A DNA stretch of 64,000 nt from Nomia melanderi (GCF_051020985.1 NC_135007.1:310001-374000); one strand, 5' to 3'; positions 20,306-31,253 are shown, counted from the first letter of the stretch. Numbers and translations are program-made. The notes: a model not told the origin generated them from the letters alone.

Positions 20306-22908
20306 AGGACAACGACGTAAAGCTGAACACAAGTCTCTTGTGTCCAAGCTTCTGAAGGAGGTCGTCACAGCTCGGGACGAACACCCGCCTGAGCGTGCGT
20401 TTCAGACCCCTAAGTGAGCACTTGAACGACAAGTCGGATGCCCTGGTGTTAGATTACTTGACTTCCCTGCCACCGATCAAGACCGACAAGTTCGACGCCA
20501 AGCGACTGGAAAACCTATGTCGCTCAGCTGGGGGGTTATCCCCAAATCACATCCTGGAAGAGCTCACGTTGTACCTCTTGAAGGCCTTTCCGAATAAGCC
20601 ACGGAAGGAACGTACAGCCAAAGGGTCAAAGCAGCCTGACCCTAAGATTTCAAAAAGACGTGTTCGAAGAGCCGAGTACGCAAAAGTCCAGAAAATGTGA
20701 GGGAAAACCGCTCCAGCTGTCTAAGAACGCTGCTGCGGGATAAACAAACATCCAATATCCCGTCCCTCATGGCGTCGAAGAGCACGTCCACGCCCGGTGC
20801 CAGGAAGCCCGCTAAGCTCCTTAGCGGACTTTGGTCTCCAGTTTCGCCGCTGGAGATCCGTAAAGCTATGCCGCCAGTCGGCACGGCTCCTGGCCCGGAC
20901 GGCCTGTCTGCCAGAGACTTGAGGGCTGTCCCACAGGAGATTCTCACTCGCGTTATCAATCTTCTTCTAGTTGCCGGGCGACTGCCCGCGCATCTTATGG
21001 AATCTCGCACGACCTTGATTCCGAAGAAAGACAACGCCACTCAGCCATCTGAGTTTAGACCCATCACGGTGTCATCGGTCCTTGCCAGAACCTTGTGAAA
21101 GGTGCAGTGAGAATATCTTCCTGCTTGATTTTATACTATCGTATGGCAGACAGAAGCATAAAAATATTTTTATGGCCTCCTTGGATGTGGAGAAAGCCTT
21201 CAACTCCGTGTCGCACAATGCCATCAACGACACTCTGCTAAGTGCAGGAGTTCCGCCGCGGATGGTCCAGTATATAATGAGTACATATAGAGGTACAGTC
21301 ACGCGTCTCGCGTGCCAAGACTGGCTCTCCCGCCCTATACGTCCGGGGCGCGGAGTTAAACAAGGTGACCAACTGTCACCCATGATCTTTAATCTGATCA
21401 TTAACGATCTGTTTGCCAAGCTGCTCGAAGAGGTAGGCATAAAACTAGGCAACATGTCAGTCAACGCAATGGGATTCGCTGACGACCTCATACTCATAGC
21501 AACCACAGCAGCCGGGTTGCAAAAATTACTCGACACATCCGCTAAACACCTATCGAAATGCGGACTCAGTGTCAATGCGGCAAAGTGCTTCACGGTAAGT
21601 CTGAAGGGAAATGCCAAGACAAAGAAAACGAGTATCGATGCCGACCAGATTTTCACCTGCTCTGGTCGACAAGTACCGCCTTTGAAATGATCTGATGAGT
21701 GGAAGTATCTCGGCGTTCCATTTACCCCAGAGGGCAGAGTAATAGGCGAGCCCTTGGCGAAGCTAAGGGCCGACCTAGAGGGGTTGACCAAGGCACCCCT
21801 CAAGCCGCAGCAAAGGCTGTTTGCTTTAAGGACTGTCGTACTTCCAGGACTATTCCACCAACTTGTCCTAGGCCGAACGACTATAAGTCTACTCAGAAAG
21901 ATCGATGCAATCACAAGACTGTTTGTGCGAAGGTGGCTTGCCCTCCCGCACAATACGCCGAACGCATACTTTTACGCCGATTCCAAGGATGGCGGACTAT
22001 CGCTCCCGACGTTCAGATGATGCATACCGCTCCAGAGGCTACATCGTCTGCAGAGCCTCAAGGTACACGAAGGGACCGTGATACCAAGCAGCATCCAAGC
22101 GTTCTTGGATGGAGAAATCCGCCGAACTGAGCTTCGCCTCAATGATCAGGGGCAAGCTATGACCACCAAGTCGGCTTATAGGAAGCGCCTCGCAGAGCGT
22201 CTTCACATGTCCAACGATGGTCGCCCCTTGACAAGATCTGGCGACGTCACTAACCAACATAGTTGGGTGACCGACGGGACCACCTTCGTCTCAGGGAAGG
22301 ACTATGTGAAGATGCATATGCTTCGTATCAACGCTGTTCCGCTGAAACTGCGGACAGCAAAAGGCAGGATGAGAGACCGCCATTGCCGAGCAGGTTGCCA
22401 CGACGCAGAGACACTACACCATGTTCTGCAACTCTGCCATAGGACGCACGGCCCTCGCATAAAGCGGCACGATGCCTTCATCGATTACATGTGCAAGTAC
22501 ATCGATGCAGGCCATACTGTTCACAGAGAACCTATCTTTCAAACGTCCACCGGAAGACTTAAGCCTGATGTGGTGCTGGTAAAAGACCAAACAGCCATAG
22601 TAGTAGACGCGCAAGTCGTCGGCGGAAACGCCGACTTGGAAAAGGCACATCAGGCTAAGATCTCCAAGTATGAGGGGCTAAGGGAGCCCATACTTTGGAG
22701 GTACTCTGTGAACGAAGTGTCATTCACATCTTTGACACTGTCCGCGCGAGGGATATGGAGACGTCGATCTTTTGAGCAGTTGGTCGAATTGAACCTCCTA
22801 AAGCGTGCAGCCGCCAAGATAATCTCTACCAGAGTTTTGATTGGCGGTCTGTACGCTATTAATATCTTCAATAAGTCCACTGGCGTGAAGAGGGGAAGCT
22901 TACGGTAG
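20306..22908 (+). pseudogene. R2 reverse transcriptase, CCHC motif and REL endonuclease
   Basis: The frame continues from the split N-terminus with stops and shifts before about 20700. It shows GTAPGPDGLSARDLR, then SLDVEKAFNSV, RPGRGVKQGDQLSPMIFN and GFADDLILI (intact FADD) at about 21470, followed by the thumb. From 22078 one frame has the knuckle CRAGCHDAETLHHVLQLC and a PD-(D/E)xK-like endonuclease (LKPDVVLVKDQTAIVVDAQV), ending at a TAG at 22906. This order is specific to R2-type elements, whose endonuclease nicks 28S DNA and whose RT copies element RNA at the nick. Confidence 0.92.
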
Positions 22909-23035
22909 CTGGCACTCCCGCCTGTTGCAAGGACTTACTGTGCTGCCTGCAGTCTCAGGCATAAAGTAGGAATTTCGGTTTAGTGGGTATTCTGCAAGTG
23001 TTCCGCAGTACATCAGTGATTTTTTTATCCTCAAA
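22909..23035. other. R2 3' tail and 5' flank of piggyBac D
   Basis: About 125 bp with no coding potential. The sequence near 22990-23020 looks like a piggyBac 5' leader, but no TTAA-flanked terminus was found, so this junction is a deletion or rearrangement. Confidence 0.35.
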
Positions 23036-24548
23036 ATGTTCATTGCACCGCGTAAAAGTATAATTGATAGTGAGGAGATAGAGTAGTGATAAAGAAGTAG
23101 TGAGTTTTAGAAGAAAAATTATAAATAGAATTTCATCGAGTTCAGGCTCGGATATTGAGGAATCATATGCAAGTGAAGACCTTGATGACACGCTAGAAGA
23201 ACTTGCCATAGACGAAGAGGAATTGGCCACTGCTAATAATTCATTGAACAATATCGAGTGGAACGAGTTCGCTAACAAGCAACAATCATTTCCGTTCACC
23301 GGAAAAAGTGGGCTTCTGTTGGATTTGCCGTCTGACATTAGCCCAAATAAAGTTCTTTCGCTATTCTTGGATAAAACAGTGATAAGCCTGTTAGTCACAG
23401 AAACTAATAGATATGCAGAGCAGAAATTACTTGAACGTGAAATGACTTATCACGCCAGACAGAATAGATAAAAACCCGCCACTTCCGAAGAAATTAAAAA
23501 ATTTATCGGACTGATGATTTGGATGGGTCTAGTACAAACTCCGCTCAGAAGATGTTGCTCAACGGATGCTATATACTATTTTCCATTTCCACACAGCACA
23601 ATGTCCCGCAATCGTTTTGAATTACTGTTAGCAAACTTGCATTTTGCCGACAATGAAACGATAGAACAAAATAGCAGACTTGGAAAAGTTTTACCACTTG
23701 AAAACGTATTGACGGATAATTATCAGAAAGTCTTTTCACCAGGCCAATATATTTATTTATTTGTAGATAATTTTTACACGAGTTATGAATTAGCACGTGG
23801 CTGGAACGGTGCAGCACAATAAAAAAGATATGCCATGTTTTGTAATGTCGTATCCATTGAAAAGAGGTGAAATGGTGGCATGAGAAGATCATAATGGTAT
23901 TGTAGTGCTAAACTGGAGAGATGTTCGCGGTGTTAAAATCTTATCAACAAAACATGCACCCATCGTGACAACTCCAAGCTCAGATTCTACTCATCGCGGT
24001 CATCCTCCGAAAATGAAACCTTCGGCGATAATGGCGTACAATATTGGAAAAACTGGCATCGACAGGAGCGACTAGATGGTGTCATATGCAAAAACATACG
24101 AAAAAGCATCAAGTGGTATTGCAAATTAGCATTACATTTACTTTTAAGAACAACAATCGTAAATACACATATCATGCATCAGAGAGCTACACAAAAAAAT
24201 AGAGATAAGAAAATTCCGGGAACTTTTAATCATAGAATGGTTGCCCTCGAAAAATACTATGCCCGACACTAATAGAGACACGAAAGGAGGAAAGTGTCTC
24301 ACCATTTGGAGATTCGTAAGAATCAGCAGGACAAGCCTGTAAGAAGGGTATGCGTCCCGTGTTACCAAAAGAAAAGACAAATTGTCGAACGCCAACAAGC
24401 AAGGAAAAACGTTAAAAAAAACGACAACGTATTGTTTGAATTGCCCAAAATCGCCACAGAGGTACTTGGACTGTTTCAACGAATATCATACAACGTAGAT
24501 AATGTAATATTTTATCCTAAATATAAATTAATAAAAAGCATAGTATAA
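23036..24548 (+). pseudogene. piggyBac transposase D, internally deleted
   Basis: The likely start at 23036 (MFIAPRKSIIDSEEIE) meets stops at about 23084. The acidic N-terminal region continues from about 23100 in another frame. The domain FIGLMIWMGLVQTPL and MSRNRFELLLANLHFADN follows, then a deletion that removes the first catalytic Asp. FVDNFYTSYELA carries the second. Later blocks are scattered over frames (LALHLLLRTTIVN, CVPCYQKKRQ). It resembles transposase B in domain layout but is a different family. Confidence 0.82.
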
Positions 24549-24746
24549 TATGTATATTTTTTATATTTTTATGCTGTATATTCTATATTTATATTTCAGT
24601 GCTTGTTCCATTAAATTCATTTTAAAAATCCAACTGAAAATCTTATTTAACTTAAACAAGAAGAGCGTCACCCATATTTAGGTGACGGGGCCCTCACGGA
24701 AGCATACCCCCGTCACCCAAATATGGGTGACGCGGCGACGAACGTA
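23036..24746 (+). mobile_element. piggyBac element D, left end missing
   Basis: A broken transposase is followed by a right terminus ending at 24746 next to TTAA (24747-24750). Two copies of a palindromic word lie just inside the end: GTCACCC/AGGTGAC near 24667 and GTCACCC/GGGTGAC near 24713. No matching left TTAA terminus was found upstream. Confidence 0.8.
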
Positions 24747-24831
24747 TTAAGATGTTTCCCCCTTCTCAGCAGGGAATTTTCCGGGCCGAGACGTACGAAG
24801 GCTTCCATAAGCTACATCCTTCAAAATCGAA

Positions 24832-25209
24832 ATGGCTAAAAAGTCTACGATGGAGATTGATATTCCACGTCCAGAACCTAAGAAGTCGGGGTCTGCTCGC
24901 AAGAAACCTCCAGGAAAAGGAGCGAAAACCCGTTCTTCTGAAAACTTCCGACGTAAAGTCGGAGCTAAACAGATGCAAGACCGCAGAGGCGAAGTTGCTG
25001 CTCGTTGGAGTTTAACATCTTCATCCGACATGGAAGAAGTCTCGCGCTGTCTTGACTGCAGGCACATTCCTATTGTGCAAAGAGCGAGACCAATTCCAGT
25101 GGTGACCCGCGGAATTGGAATTGCATATGCAATTGAGTACGCGAAGATGACTACCACGTGGAACTTCTCCTCAATCGCCGAGATTTGTACCGTACATCAG
25201 TACGACTAG
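24832..25209 (+). CDS. Unrecognised ORF, 125 codons, basic N-terminus
   Basis: This open frame begins at an ATG and has a Lys/Arg/Pro-rich N-terminus (SARKKPPGKGAKTR) and a CLDC pair near residue 75. It lies between two piggyBac remnants. A Gag- or ORF1-like origin is possible, but no family was recognised and no promoter or intron was identified. Confidence 0.25.
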   Translation: MAKKSTMEIDIPRPEPKKSGSARKKPPGKGAKTRSSENFRRKVGAKQMQDRRGEVAARWSLTSSSDMEEVSRCLDCRHIPIVQRARPIPVVTRGIGIAYAIEYAKMTTTWNFSSIAEICTVHQYD

Positions 25210-25229
25210 CTCTCTACATGTTTTATTTT

Positions 25230-25403
25230 CGATGCGTTGAGACTAGAATAACACAAACTGGTGTTGAATCTTTCCGTTTCAGTAGTCCCCAATACTTTGA
25301 TGAACGCATTCGTTTCCACCTGGATCTCATTGTCCAGCTGCGTATCTGTGTTGCATCGATTATTTCGAGTATAGGGAAAATCTCTTCGGGAAACTATGTA
25401 TAG
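25230..25403 (+). other. Short unrecognised coding-like segment
   Basis: A frame here reads VETRITQTGVESFRFSSPQY and then a hydrophobic stretch, and ends at 25403. It overlaps the end of the previous ORF in a different frame. It may be a remnant of the same unknown element. Confidence 0.2.
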
Positions 25404-25529
25404 TATTGCTTCTTCACTGATCCCTTCCCCCTCTCAACAGTACCGATAAACAAAATCGCATCCACAAATCAGTAAACAAAAAGAAACACAATGAAAGCAG
25501 TAGTCAGTATAGCAGTGATCTCGCACGCA

Positions 25530-26435
25530 ATTACTTAATCTCAAAAGTCTGTTAGGCTATTCTAGTGATGATAATGAGATTGGAAATGGTCATCAAAGTG
25601 TTTATACTGTTGAGTATTCAAGTGATGCTTCTGTAGGAAGGCAACAATCGGAGAACGAGAGTAACGAACTCGGAAGGCCACGGCCTTCCGAACTATTGTC
25701 GTTAGATAGGTGCGAGTGCGATAGTGCCAATGTTTAGTACCGACGAGCGAAAACAAAGAGAACATGCGTGAGTGAGAGAAAAAGAGCGAAGGAGAGAGAG
25801 AGGGAGTGAACGTCGATATCAGGGGTATAAAAGCATGAAAGTCAAGGCGCGGTTATCTTTTAAAAGCTATAGCTATACGGCGATATAGCGATTCGGCGAC
25901 GATTTTGTGCATAATATACGTATTCCTACACAGTGTGTGCGTTTTCTTTGCGACAGTCCCACTATCGTTCCTACACTTCTAATTCAAGTGAAGCTAGTTC
26001 TGTTCGACAAAATGTGCGTAAACGTGCAAGACCTATTTCAAGCAGTGATAATTCTGACATAGCAGACCATGAATGGAATTCGAAAGAAAAAGAAAATATT
26101 GTCAATATAAAACAATTTACTGAAATTTCCGGTATCAATTGTTTAGTTCTACGAAGACTGGGTATAAATGCAACACCTCTGTGTGTTTTCAAACAAGTTT
26201 TATGTGATGATTTTTTTTTTAAATGATAGAGAAACGAATAGATACACAGCACAAATGAAAATGGAACAGAATACGAACGAGGAGTGGTATCCACTAACAA
26301 ATGATGAAGTTAGAGCATATTTTGCGCGTTGTGCATTATAATGTCGCAGATGAAAAAAATCTAAAATAGATATGTACTGGTTAAAACGAAAAATATTAGA
26401 AACACCCATATTCTTAATTATTCAGCTGACCAATT
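25530..26435 (+). pseudogene. piggyBac transposase E, N-terminal fragment split by an LTR-like insert
   Basis: The acidic start (YSSDDNEIGNG ... VEYSSDAS) lies before 25632. The continuation after 25930 has SSDNSDIADHEW and, after a frameshift at a T-run near 26215, RETNRYTAQMK, LTNDEVRAYFA and KIDMYWLKRKILETPIF, all N-terminal piggyBac blocks. The sequence ends near 26435 before any catalytic residue. Termini were not identified. Confidence 0.72.
25632..25930. mobile_element. Candidate solo LTR, 299 bp
   Basis: The segment runs from TGTAGGAA to TTCCTACA (8-bp inverted ends, TG...CA), contains TATAAAAG at about 25826, and sits in the middle of a piggyBac N-terminal coding stretch. No convincing target duplication flanks it, so the call is tentative. 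Confidence 0.45.
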
Positions 26436-26530
26436 AAAAATGATTAGTAACCACCAATCCGGAACATGAACAGGGTACATATTTAAAGAAAGTCTTCCAA
26501 GCACACACCAGTATCAGTGTGCCTTTAGCC

Positions 26531-26566
26531 TTCTGATGAAGCCAGCTACAATGCCGGCGAAACGTT
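26531..26566 (+). ncRNA. Hairpin with hammerhead-like core words, possible Penelope-type remnant
   Basis: CTGATG and CGTTGG can pair across 24 bases that include CTGATGA-like and CGAAAC words separated by a GCCAGC/GCCGGC stem-loop. The same layout occurs at 59550-59585 on the same strand, followed in both by ATTCCT(A/G)(A/T)TGGACACGGCT-like sequence. Penelope-like elements are known to carry hammerhead motifs. A cleavage-site strand and helix III were not established. Confidence 0.35.
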
Positions 26567-26664
26567 GGGAAAATATTCCTATTGGACACGGCTCTCACCC
26601 GAAAGCCAAAAATGAATGTAATAAAAAAAGATAGAAAACATGATTGACTCATATGATACATGTG

Positions 26665-26926
26665 GTCCAGTAAAGAAGCGGGAAGTAGGAATTTGCGATG
26701 AAAATAATTTTACAAGATGAGGAACCAGTTTTTCAAAGGGCAAGACATTTGCCCTCGTTAGAACGTGAAAAAGTAAATGTCCAAATTGAAGAATGGCTTA
26801 GAGACGACATTGTTCAACCGTCGTTGTCTGAATTTGCTAGCCCTATAGTACTTGTTAAAAAGAAAGACGGATTGATGAGATTGTGTGTCGATTATCGTCG
26901 TATTAATAAAAAAATAGTTTGCGATG
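26665..26926 (+). pseudogene. Gypsy reverse transcriptase N-terminal fragment
   Basis: EEWLRDDIVQPSLSEFASP and IVLVKKKDGLMRLCVDYRR are the hallmark start of Ty3/Gypsy RT. The homology stops near 26926, before the catalytic motif. No LTR could be tied to this scrap. Confidence 0.88.
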
Positions 26927-27204
26927 GTATTGTTTTTTCTCGTTGTTGTCTTCTGATCATTCTGAAATGCCGAGGACTAGCGCTAGTTCGAGAACTGCTA
27001 TCCCTATTCCGCCCGCATCTAGCGATTCAATGCTGAGCGAGGATGAATATGAGTTTCACTCTTCAGTATTCGTTAGTGTGGCTTTGGAACTGCAAACTGA
27101 TATCGCTGTTGCCGTTATGCACCACTTTGGATCGCCGGTGTTTATATACACCTTTGATGATACGTTCAAGGATGCGGAAGTACACCTGTGCGGGAATTAT
27201 AGAT
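26927..27204 (+). other. Unrecognised coding-like stretch
   Basis: The frame that follows the Gypsy scrap (SDSMLSEDEYEFHSSVFVSV ... VFIYTFDDTFKDAEVHLCGN) stays open to about 27218 but matches no family I recognise. It ends where the ATAT-flanked solo LTR begins. Confidence 0.2.
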
Positions 27205-27818
27205 ATATTGATGAGTGATGAATGTGTATGCAATAGATGAATGACGCGACTGTGTGTGTAAGCGCGTTTTGAATGAATGTTCAAAGCATTGGAATATTCT
27301 AGATTATATTGATTTCCTCTATATGTTAATAATGTTCATTTTTTTATGAATCTAGAATATTCTAAATATATGTGAAGTTAATGCATGGTAATGAAAGAAT
27401 GTTCTAGAAAGTGTGTGAGTGAGACAAGAGCATCTGAGTATATACAGTGAGTCACAGCCAAAATCGTACATCACATATACGAATACGTTTCATCTCGTGA
27501 AAAAGTTCAGGAAAGATATGGGGGAAAAAATATCATGAATCTATATTGTAAATGTATCTATATTTATTATATAGTAGTATCAAAAGGAACAAAGTTGTCT
27601 AAATATTAACAAAAACAAAGTTACTATGATTCAGTCTGGAAAACGTCTCACAGCTAAAATCGTACAGTATATATATTTTGTAATATTCCCCAAGGGGAAT
27701 CCCTGAAAACAAATGAAAATTATGGAACAAATGAAAGATTACATTGTTTGGCGTATTCGCAGTTGTCGTTTAGCATCGTAAGGTTCGTAGTTGAAAAAAA
27801 AGGAGAAAGATAGTAACA

Positions 27819-28909
27819 ATGAAGCAGACAACGATAGAAGAGCGACAAATAGTTATAAGAAATTTTCAAAGTGGAAAAAGCTATCGTGAAATTGCGAAGA
27901 TTATTGGTAGAAGTGCCAGTTCAGTATATTGTAAAACGATACCAAAACGAAAATAGAATAAGTAATGCGTCAAGAAAAGCTCCAAACAAAAAGTTCAACG
28001 CGTACGACGAAAGATGGATAGTACGAAAAATTAAAGAGAATCCGAAGATCAGTGCTGTTGCATGACTAACCTACCGATACCTTAGATATTGTATCGCCCC
28101 GCGACAAACACGACAAATCATCCTGCGAAAAACATCCTGACTCATAGATTCCAAATTCCTAACCAGCTAGCTTCCCGTACCCGATTACTCATCTTGCCCC
28201 TTTTGCACTCTACCCTTATGCCGACCATTTCCAGTAGTATATATATTACCATTTTTAACCCGCGAGTCAGTTCTCTGTAGTTCGTACTTGCGTGCGGAAC
28301 TTACCGCTTACGAATAAAAACCTTCGAGCCTCTCTAACAAGTTGCGTTTAAATTCCTCAATCCGGAATCCAACAGTGCACCTAAACTTACTAATGAAGTA
28401 GAAACATATTTAGGGAAAAATGTAAATCCAGAAGCAATAAGAAGAATACTCAGAAAATCAGTAATGGTCTGGGGCTGCATGTCCGCTGCCGGAGTGAGTA
28501 ACTTAGCATTTATCGAAGGTAACATGAATAAATATGATTACATAAATATTTTGAAAAACAATTTGAGGGACAGTGCCGAAAAATTAGGGATTTTGAATTC
28601 GTTTAAGTTTTATAGCGACAATGATCCCAAACACACATCGCATGTAGCCAAAAAGTGGGTACTGTATAATTGCCCTAAAGTACTAAACGTACCTCCACAA
28701 TCACCTGATTTGAACGTGATAGAGCACGTCTGGAATGAATTAGACATTAGAATCCGGAAACATACTATTAAAAATAAAAACGATTTAAAAAGGGTATTAA
28801 TGGAGGAATGGAGAAAAATTGAACCCAGTTTTACTGAAAAATTGGTAAAATCTATGCCAAATAGATTGCGTGCGGTAGAATGTAGTCGTGGGCACCCAAC
28901 AAAATATTA
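27819..28909 (+). pseudogene. Tc1-like transposase 1, deleted and interrupted
   Basis: The ATG at 27819 starts KQTTIEERQIVIRNFQSGKS (HTH region). A frameshift follows near 27920, then the insert at 28062-28340. After it come FKFLNPESNSAPKLTN and a deletion that fuses RRILRKS directly to VMVWGCMSAAGVS, removing the first catalytic Asp. FYSDNDPKHTS (second D) and NVIEHVW (E) remain. The frame ends at 28909. Confidence 0.9.
28062..28340. mobile_element. Solo-LTR-like insert (279 bp) in Tc1 element 1
   Basis: GTTGC at 28057-28061 and 28341-28345 is an exact 5-bp duplication. The insert reads ATGACTAACC ... CTCTAACAA, contains a TATATATATT motif and an AATAAA near its 3' end, and lacks coding sequence. 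Removing it restores the Tc1 frame (ISAVAFKFLN). Confidence 0.75.
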
Positions 28910-29574
28910 ATTTTTAATTTAAACAAATTGTTGGTCACTTTTCTACAAATGTACGATTTTAGCTGTGAGACGTTTTCCAGGCTGAATTATAGTAACTTTG
29001 TTTTTTTTATATTTAGACAACTTTGTTCCTTTTGATACTACTACATAATAAATATAGATACATTTACAATATAGATTCATGATATTTTTTCCCCCATATC
29101 CTTCCTGAACTTTTTCACGAGACGAAACGTATTCGTATATGTGATGTACGATTTTGGCTGTGACTTACTGTAAGTAGTATGTGGATTGTTTGATTTAGTG
29201 TTTTATTGTGAGTTGTCAAGAAATAATCATACTGTTTCTAATAAAATTCTCTTTCTCCTACAATATAATTAATAGAATTTTATATAAATATCTTTTAATA
29301 TTAAAGCCACAAACAATACTTGTTGGAAAAAACATTGTTTTATTAAGCACAGTTCTTATTTAAAGCTCAGGAAAATCTTCATAGAAAGGAGGACCATGTG
29401 CTATGTGCGCGTTTTCGGCGTGGCAGCTCGTACAGCGAGAGTGTCGCGGCGTAGCCTTAGTTTTTCGGTTTTATTTACATTTTATTAAAAATTATTGAAA
29501 GTTCTTTTATTATCTTCTTTTTTCATATTTACGTTAACACCCTGCGTGTGCCAATAATTTTGTGACTGTACATA

Positions 29575-31245
29575 CAGTGCTGGACAAAAGTATTGGCACA
29601 GCAAGATTTTTATGATACAAATGCTTATAACTATTAAACAAATTGATTTAAACAAAAAACTTTTTGACATATTTATTTATTATCTATCCTAGTTTATTAC
29701 ACGACAAAAGTAACAATATAAATAAAATAATACACAAAATAATAGCGAAGATATATTTTTTGAACATTTTATGGGTGGACAAAAGTATTGGCACAGCACA
29801 TATATAAACAATGTATCGTCGCCGTTTTCAACGATTTCCGATCGTCATTTGGAAATAGCGAAGGGGAATCCCCCGTTAGTCTTTTGTTATAACACTCGAT
29901 CAGTGAAACCGGAGACTTCAGTTATTAAACAGCAAAAAACCAAGAAAGAGTAATAATGTCTAGAAAAATGAAAGAAACCACAATTGAAGAAAGAAAAATA
30001 ATATTAAATTTATACAAGATGAATAAATCTTACAACGAAATTGCACAAATCATAAACAAAAGTCGTTTTACTGTGCGTTCAGTCATAAAACGCTTTAAAA
30101 GTGAAGAACATCTAGAGAATCAAATTAGAAGTGGTCGCCCTTCTAAGGTAACAATTCGAGAAAAAAGGAAAATTATAAATATTGTAAAGAAGGATCCAAA
30201 AACTAATTCGACTGAAATTGCCTCGATGTTAAAAGCTGAATGTGAAAAAGAAGTAAGTACCAAAACTGTACGTAGGGTATTGAAGGATGTCGGTTATTCT
30301 GCCCATATAGCACGAAGAAAGCCCTACATTAGTAAGATAAACCAAAAGAAAAGAACAGAGTTCGCGAAAGAGTTTGTTACGAAAGATACTGATTTTTGGA
30401 ACAAAATCATGTTTTCAGATGAAAGTAGGTTTAATATTTTTAAATCTGACGGCAGAATATCAGTATGGCGAAAACCCAACACAGAGATGGACAAACTGAA
30501 TCTGTAAGCCACCGTGAAACATGGGGGTGGTGGTTTAATGGTGTGGGGGTGTATAGCATCATCGGGTGTAGGAGAACTTATATTCATTGATGAGAAAATG
30601 GATAAATATGTATATTTAAATATACTCAAACAAAATCTTTTGAAAAATGCTCAAAAATTAAACCTCCCCAGGGATTTTTATTTTCAACAGGATCGAGATC
30701 CTAAACATATGGCGTATATTGTTCGTCAGTGGATAATATATGACACTGCCCAGACATTAAACACACCACCTCAAAGTCCGGATATGAATCCCATTGAGCA
30801 CATGTGGAACGAATTGGAAAAAAGAATTAGGAAACATAATATCACAAGCAAGTCTGAACTGAAGAAAGTTCTTCTGCAGGAATGGAGCAATATTGTGCCT
30901 GAATTCACTAAAAAATTAGTCTACTCGATGCCCAGAAGATTAATGGAAGTCCTTAAAAGGAAAGGATTGCCAACAAAATATTAGAACTTTATTATGTAAT
31001 TAGTTACTAGCGTAAATATTCTACTGTGCCAATACTTTTGACCACCCATAAAATGCTCAATAAATATATTTTTGCTATTATTTTGTGTATTATTTTATTT
31101 ATATTGTTGCTCTTGTTATGTAATAAACTAAGATAGATAATAAATGAATACGTCAAAAAGTTTTTTGTTTAAATCAATTTGTTTAGTAGTTATAAACATT
31201 TGTATCATAACAATCATGCTGTGCCAATACTTTTGTCCAGCACTG
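29575..31245 (+). mobile_element. Tc1-like element 2, nearly complete
   Basis: The ends read CAGTGCTGGACAAAAG and, inverted, the same word. Inverted repeats span about 220 bp and carry GGACAAAAGTATTGGCACAG at both outer and inner positions, an IR/DR layout. TA precedes the left end (29573-29574); the right side shows TG. The interior encodes a transposase with a single stop. Confidence 0.94.
29956..30984 (+). pseudogene. Tc1-like transposase 2 (DD34E) with one premature stop
   Basis: One frame runs from the ATG at 29956 to 30984 with only a TAA at 30505-30507. The N-terminal HTH pair (YNEIAQIINKS, then KTVRRVLKDVG) precedes the catalytic residues in FSDESRFNIF, FQQDRDPKH and NPIEHMWNE. The stop lies in the stretch before TVKHGGGGLMVWG. 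At 343 codons the length is typical. QDRDPKH replaces the more usual QDNDPKH. Confidence 0.93.
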
Positions 31246-31253
31246 TGTGTGTC

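Larger units (their letters stand above)
16636..22960 (+). mobile_element. R2-clade non-LTR retrotransposon, split by a piggyBac
   Basis: After TTAAGG, the end of the 28S R2 target, come about 900 bp of GC-rich 5' sequence, an N-terminal zinc finger and Myb-like segment, RT, a CCHC motif and a restriction-like endonuclease, the R2 order. A piggyBac at 17893-20301 interrupts the N-terminal region. Several stops and frameshifts exist. The 3' end is ill-defined and no downstream 28S flank was found; a piggyBac remnant follows. Confidence 0.85.
27445..29170 (+). mobile_element. Tc1-like element 1 with about 220-bp terminal inverted repeats
   Basis: TA at 27443-27444 and 29171-29172 flanks ends that read CAGTGAGTCACAGCC and, inverted, CAGTAAGTCACAGCC. 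The inverted repeats extend over about 220 bp on both sides and include CACAGC(T/C)AAAATCGTAC twice. The interior holds a deleted transposase and a nested solo-LTR-like insert. Confidence 0.93.
27209..29262 (+). mobile_element. Solo LTR copy A with heat-shock-element-like arrays, split by a Tc1
   Basis: The LTR runs from TGATGAGTG to CTCCTACA with 4-bp ATAT at 27205-27208 and 29263-29266. Tc1 element 1 (27445-29170) interrupts it at a TATA sequence. The left part has GGAATATTCT at 27291, AGAATATTCT near 27355 and AGAATGTTCTAGAAA at 27396. A diverged copy lies at 58322-58738. An AATAAA lies near the 3' end. Confidence 0.78.

Noticed and set aside
22909..23035. Downstream 28S flank of the R2 element
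   Set aside because: Looked for TAGCCAAATGCC-type sequence after the R2 coding end and did not find it, so the 3' junction is lost or rearranged.
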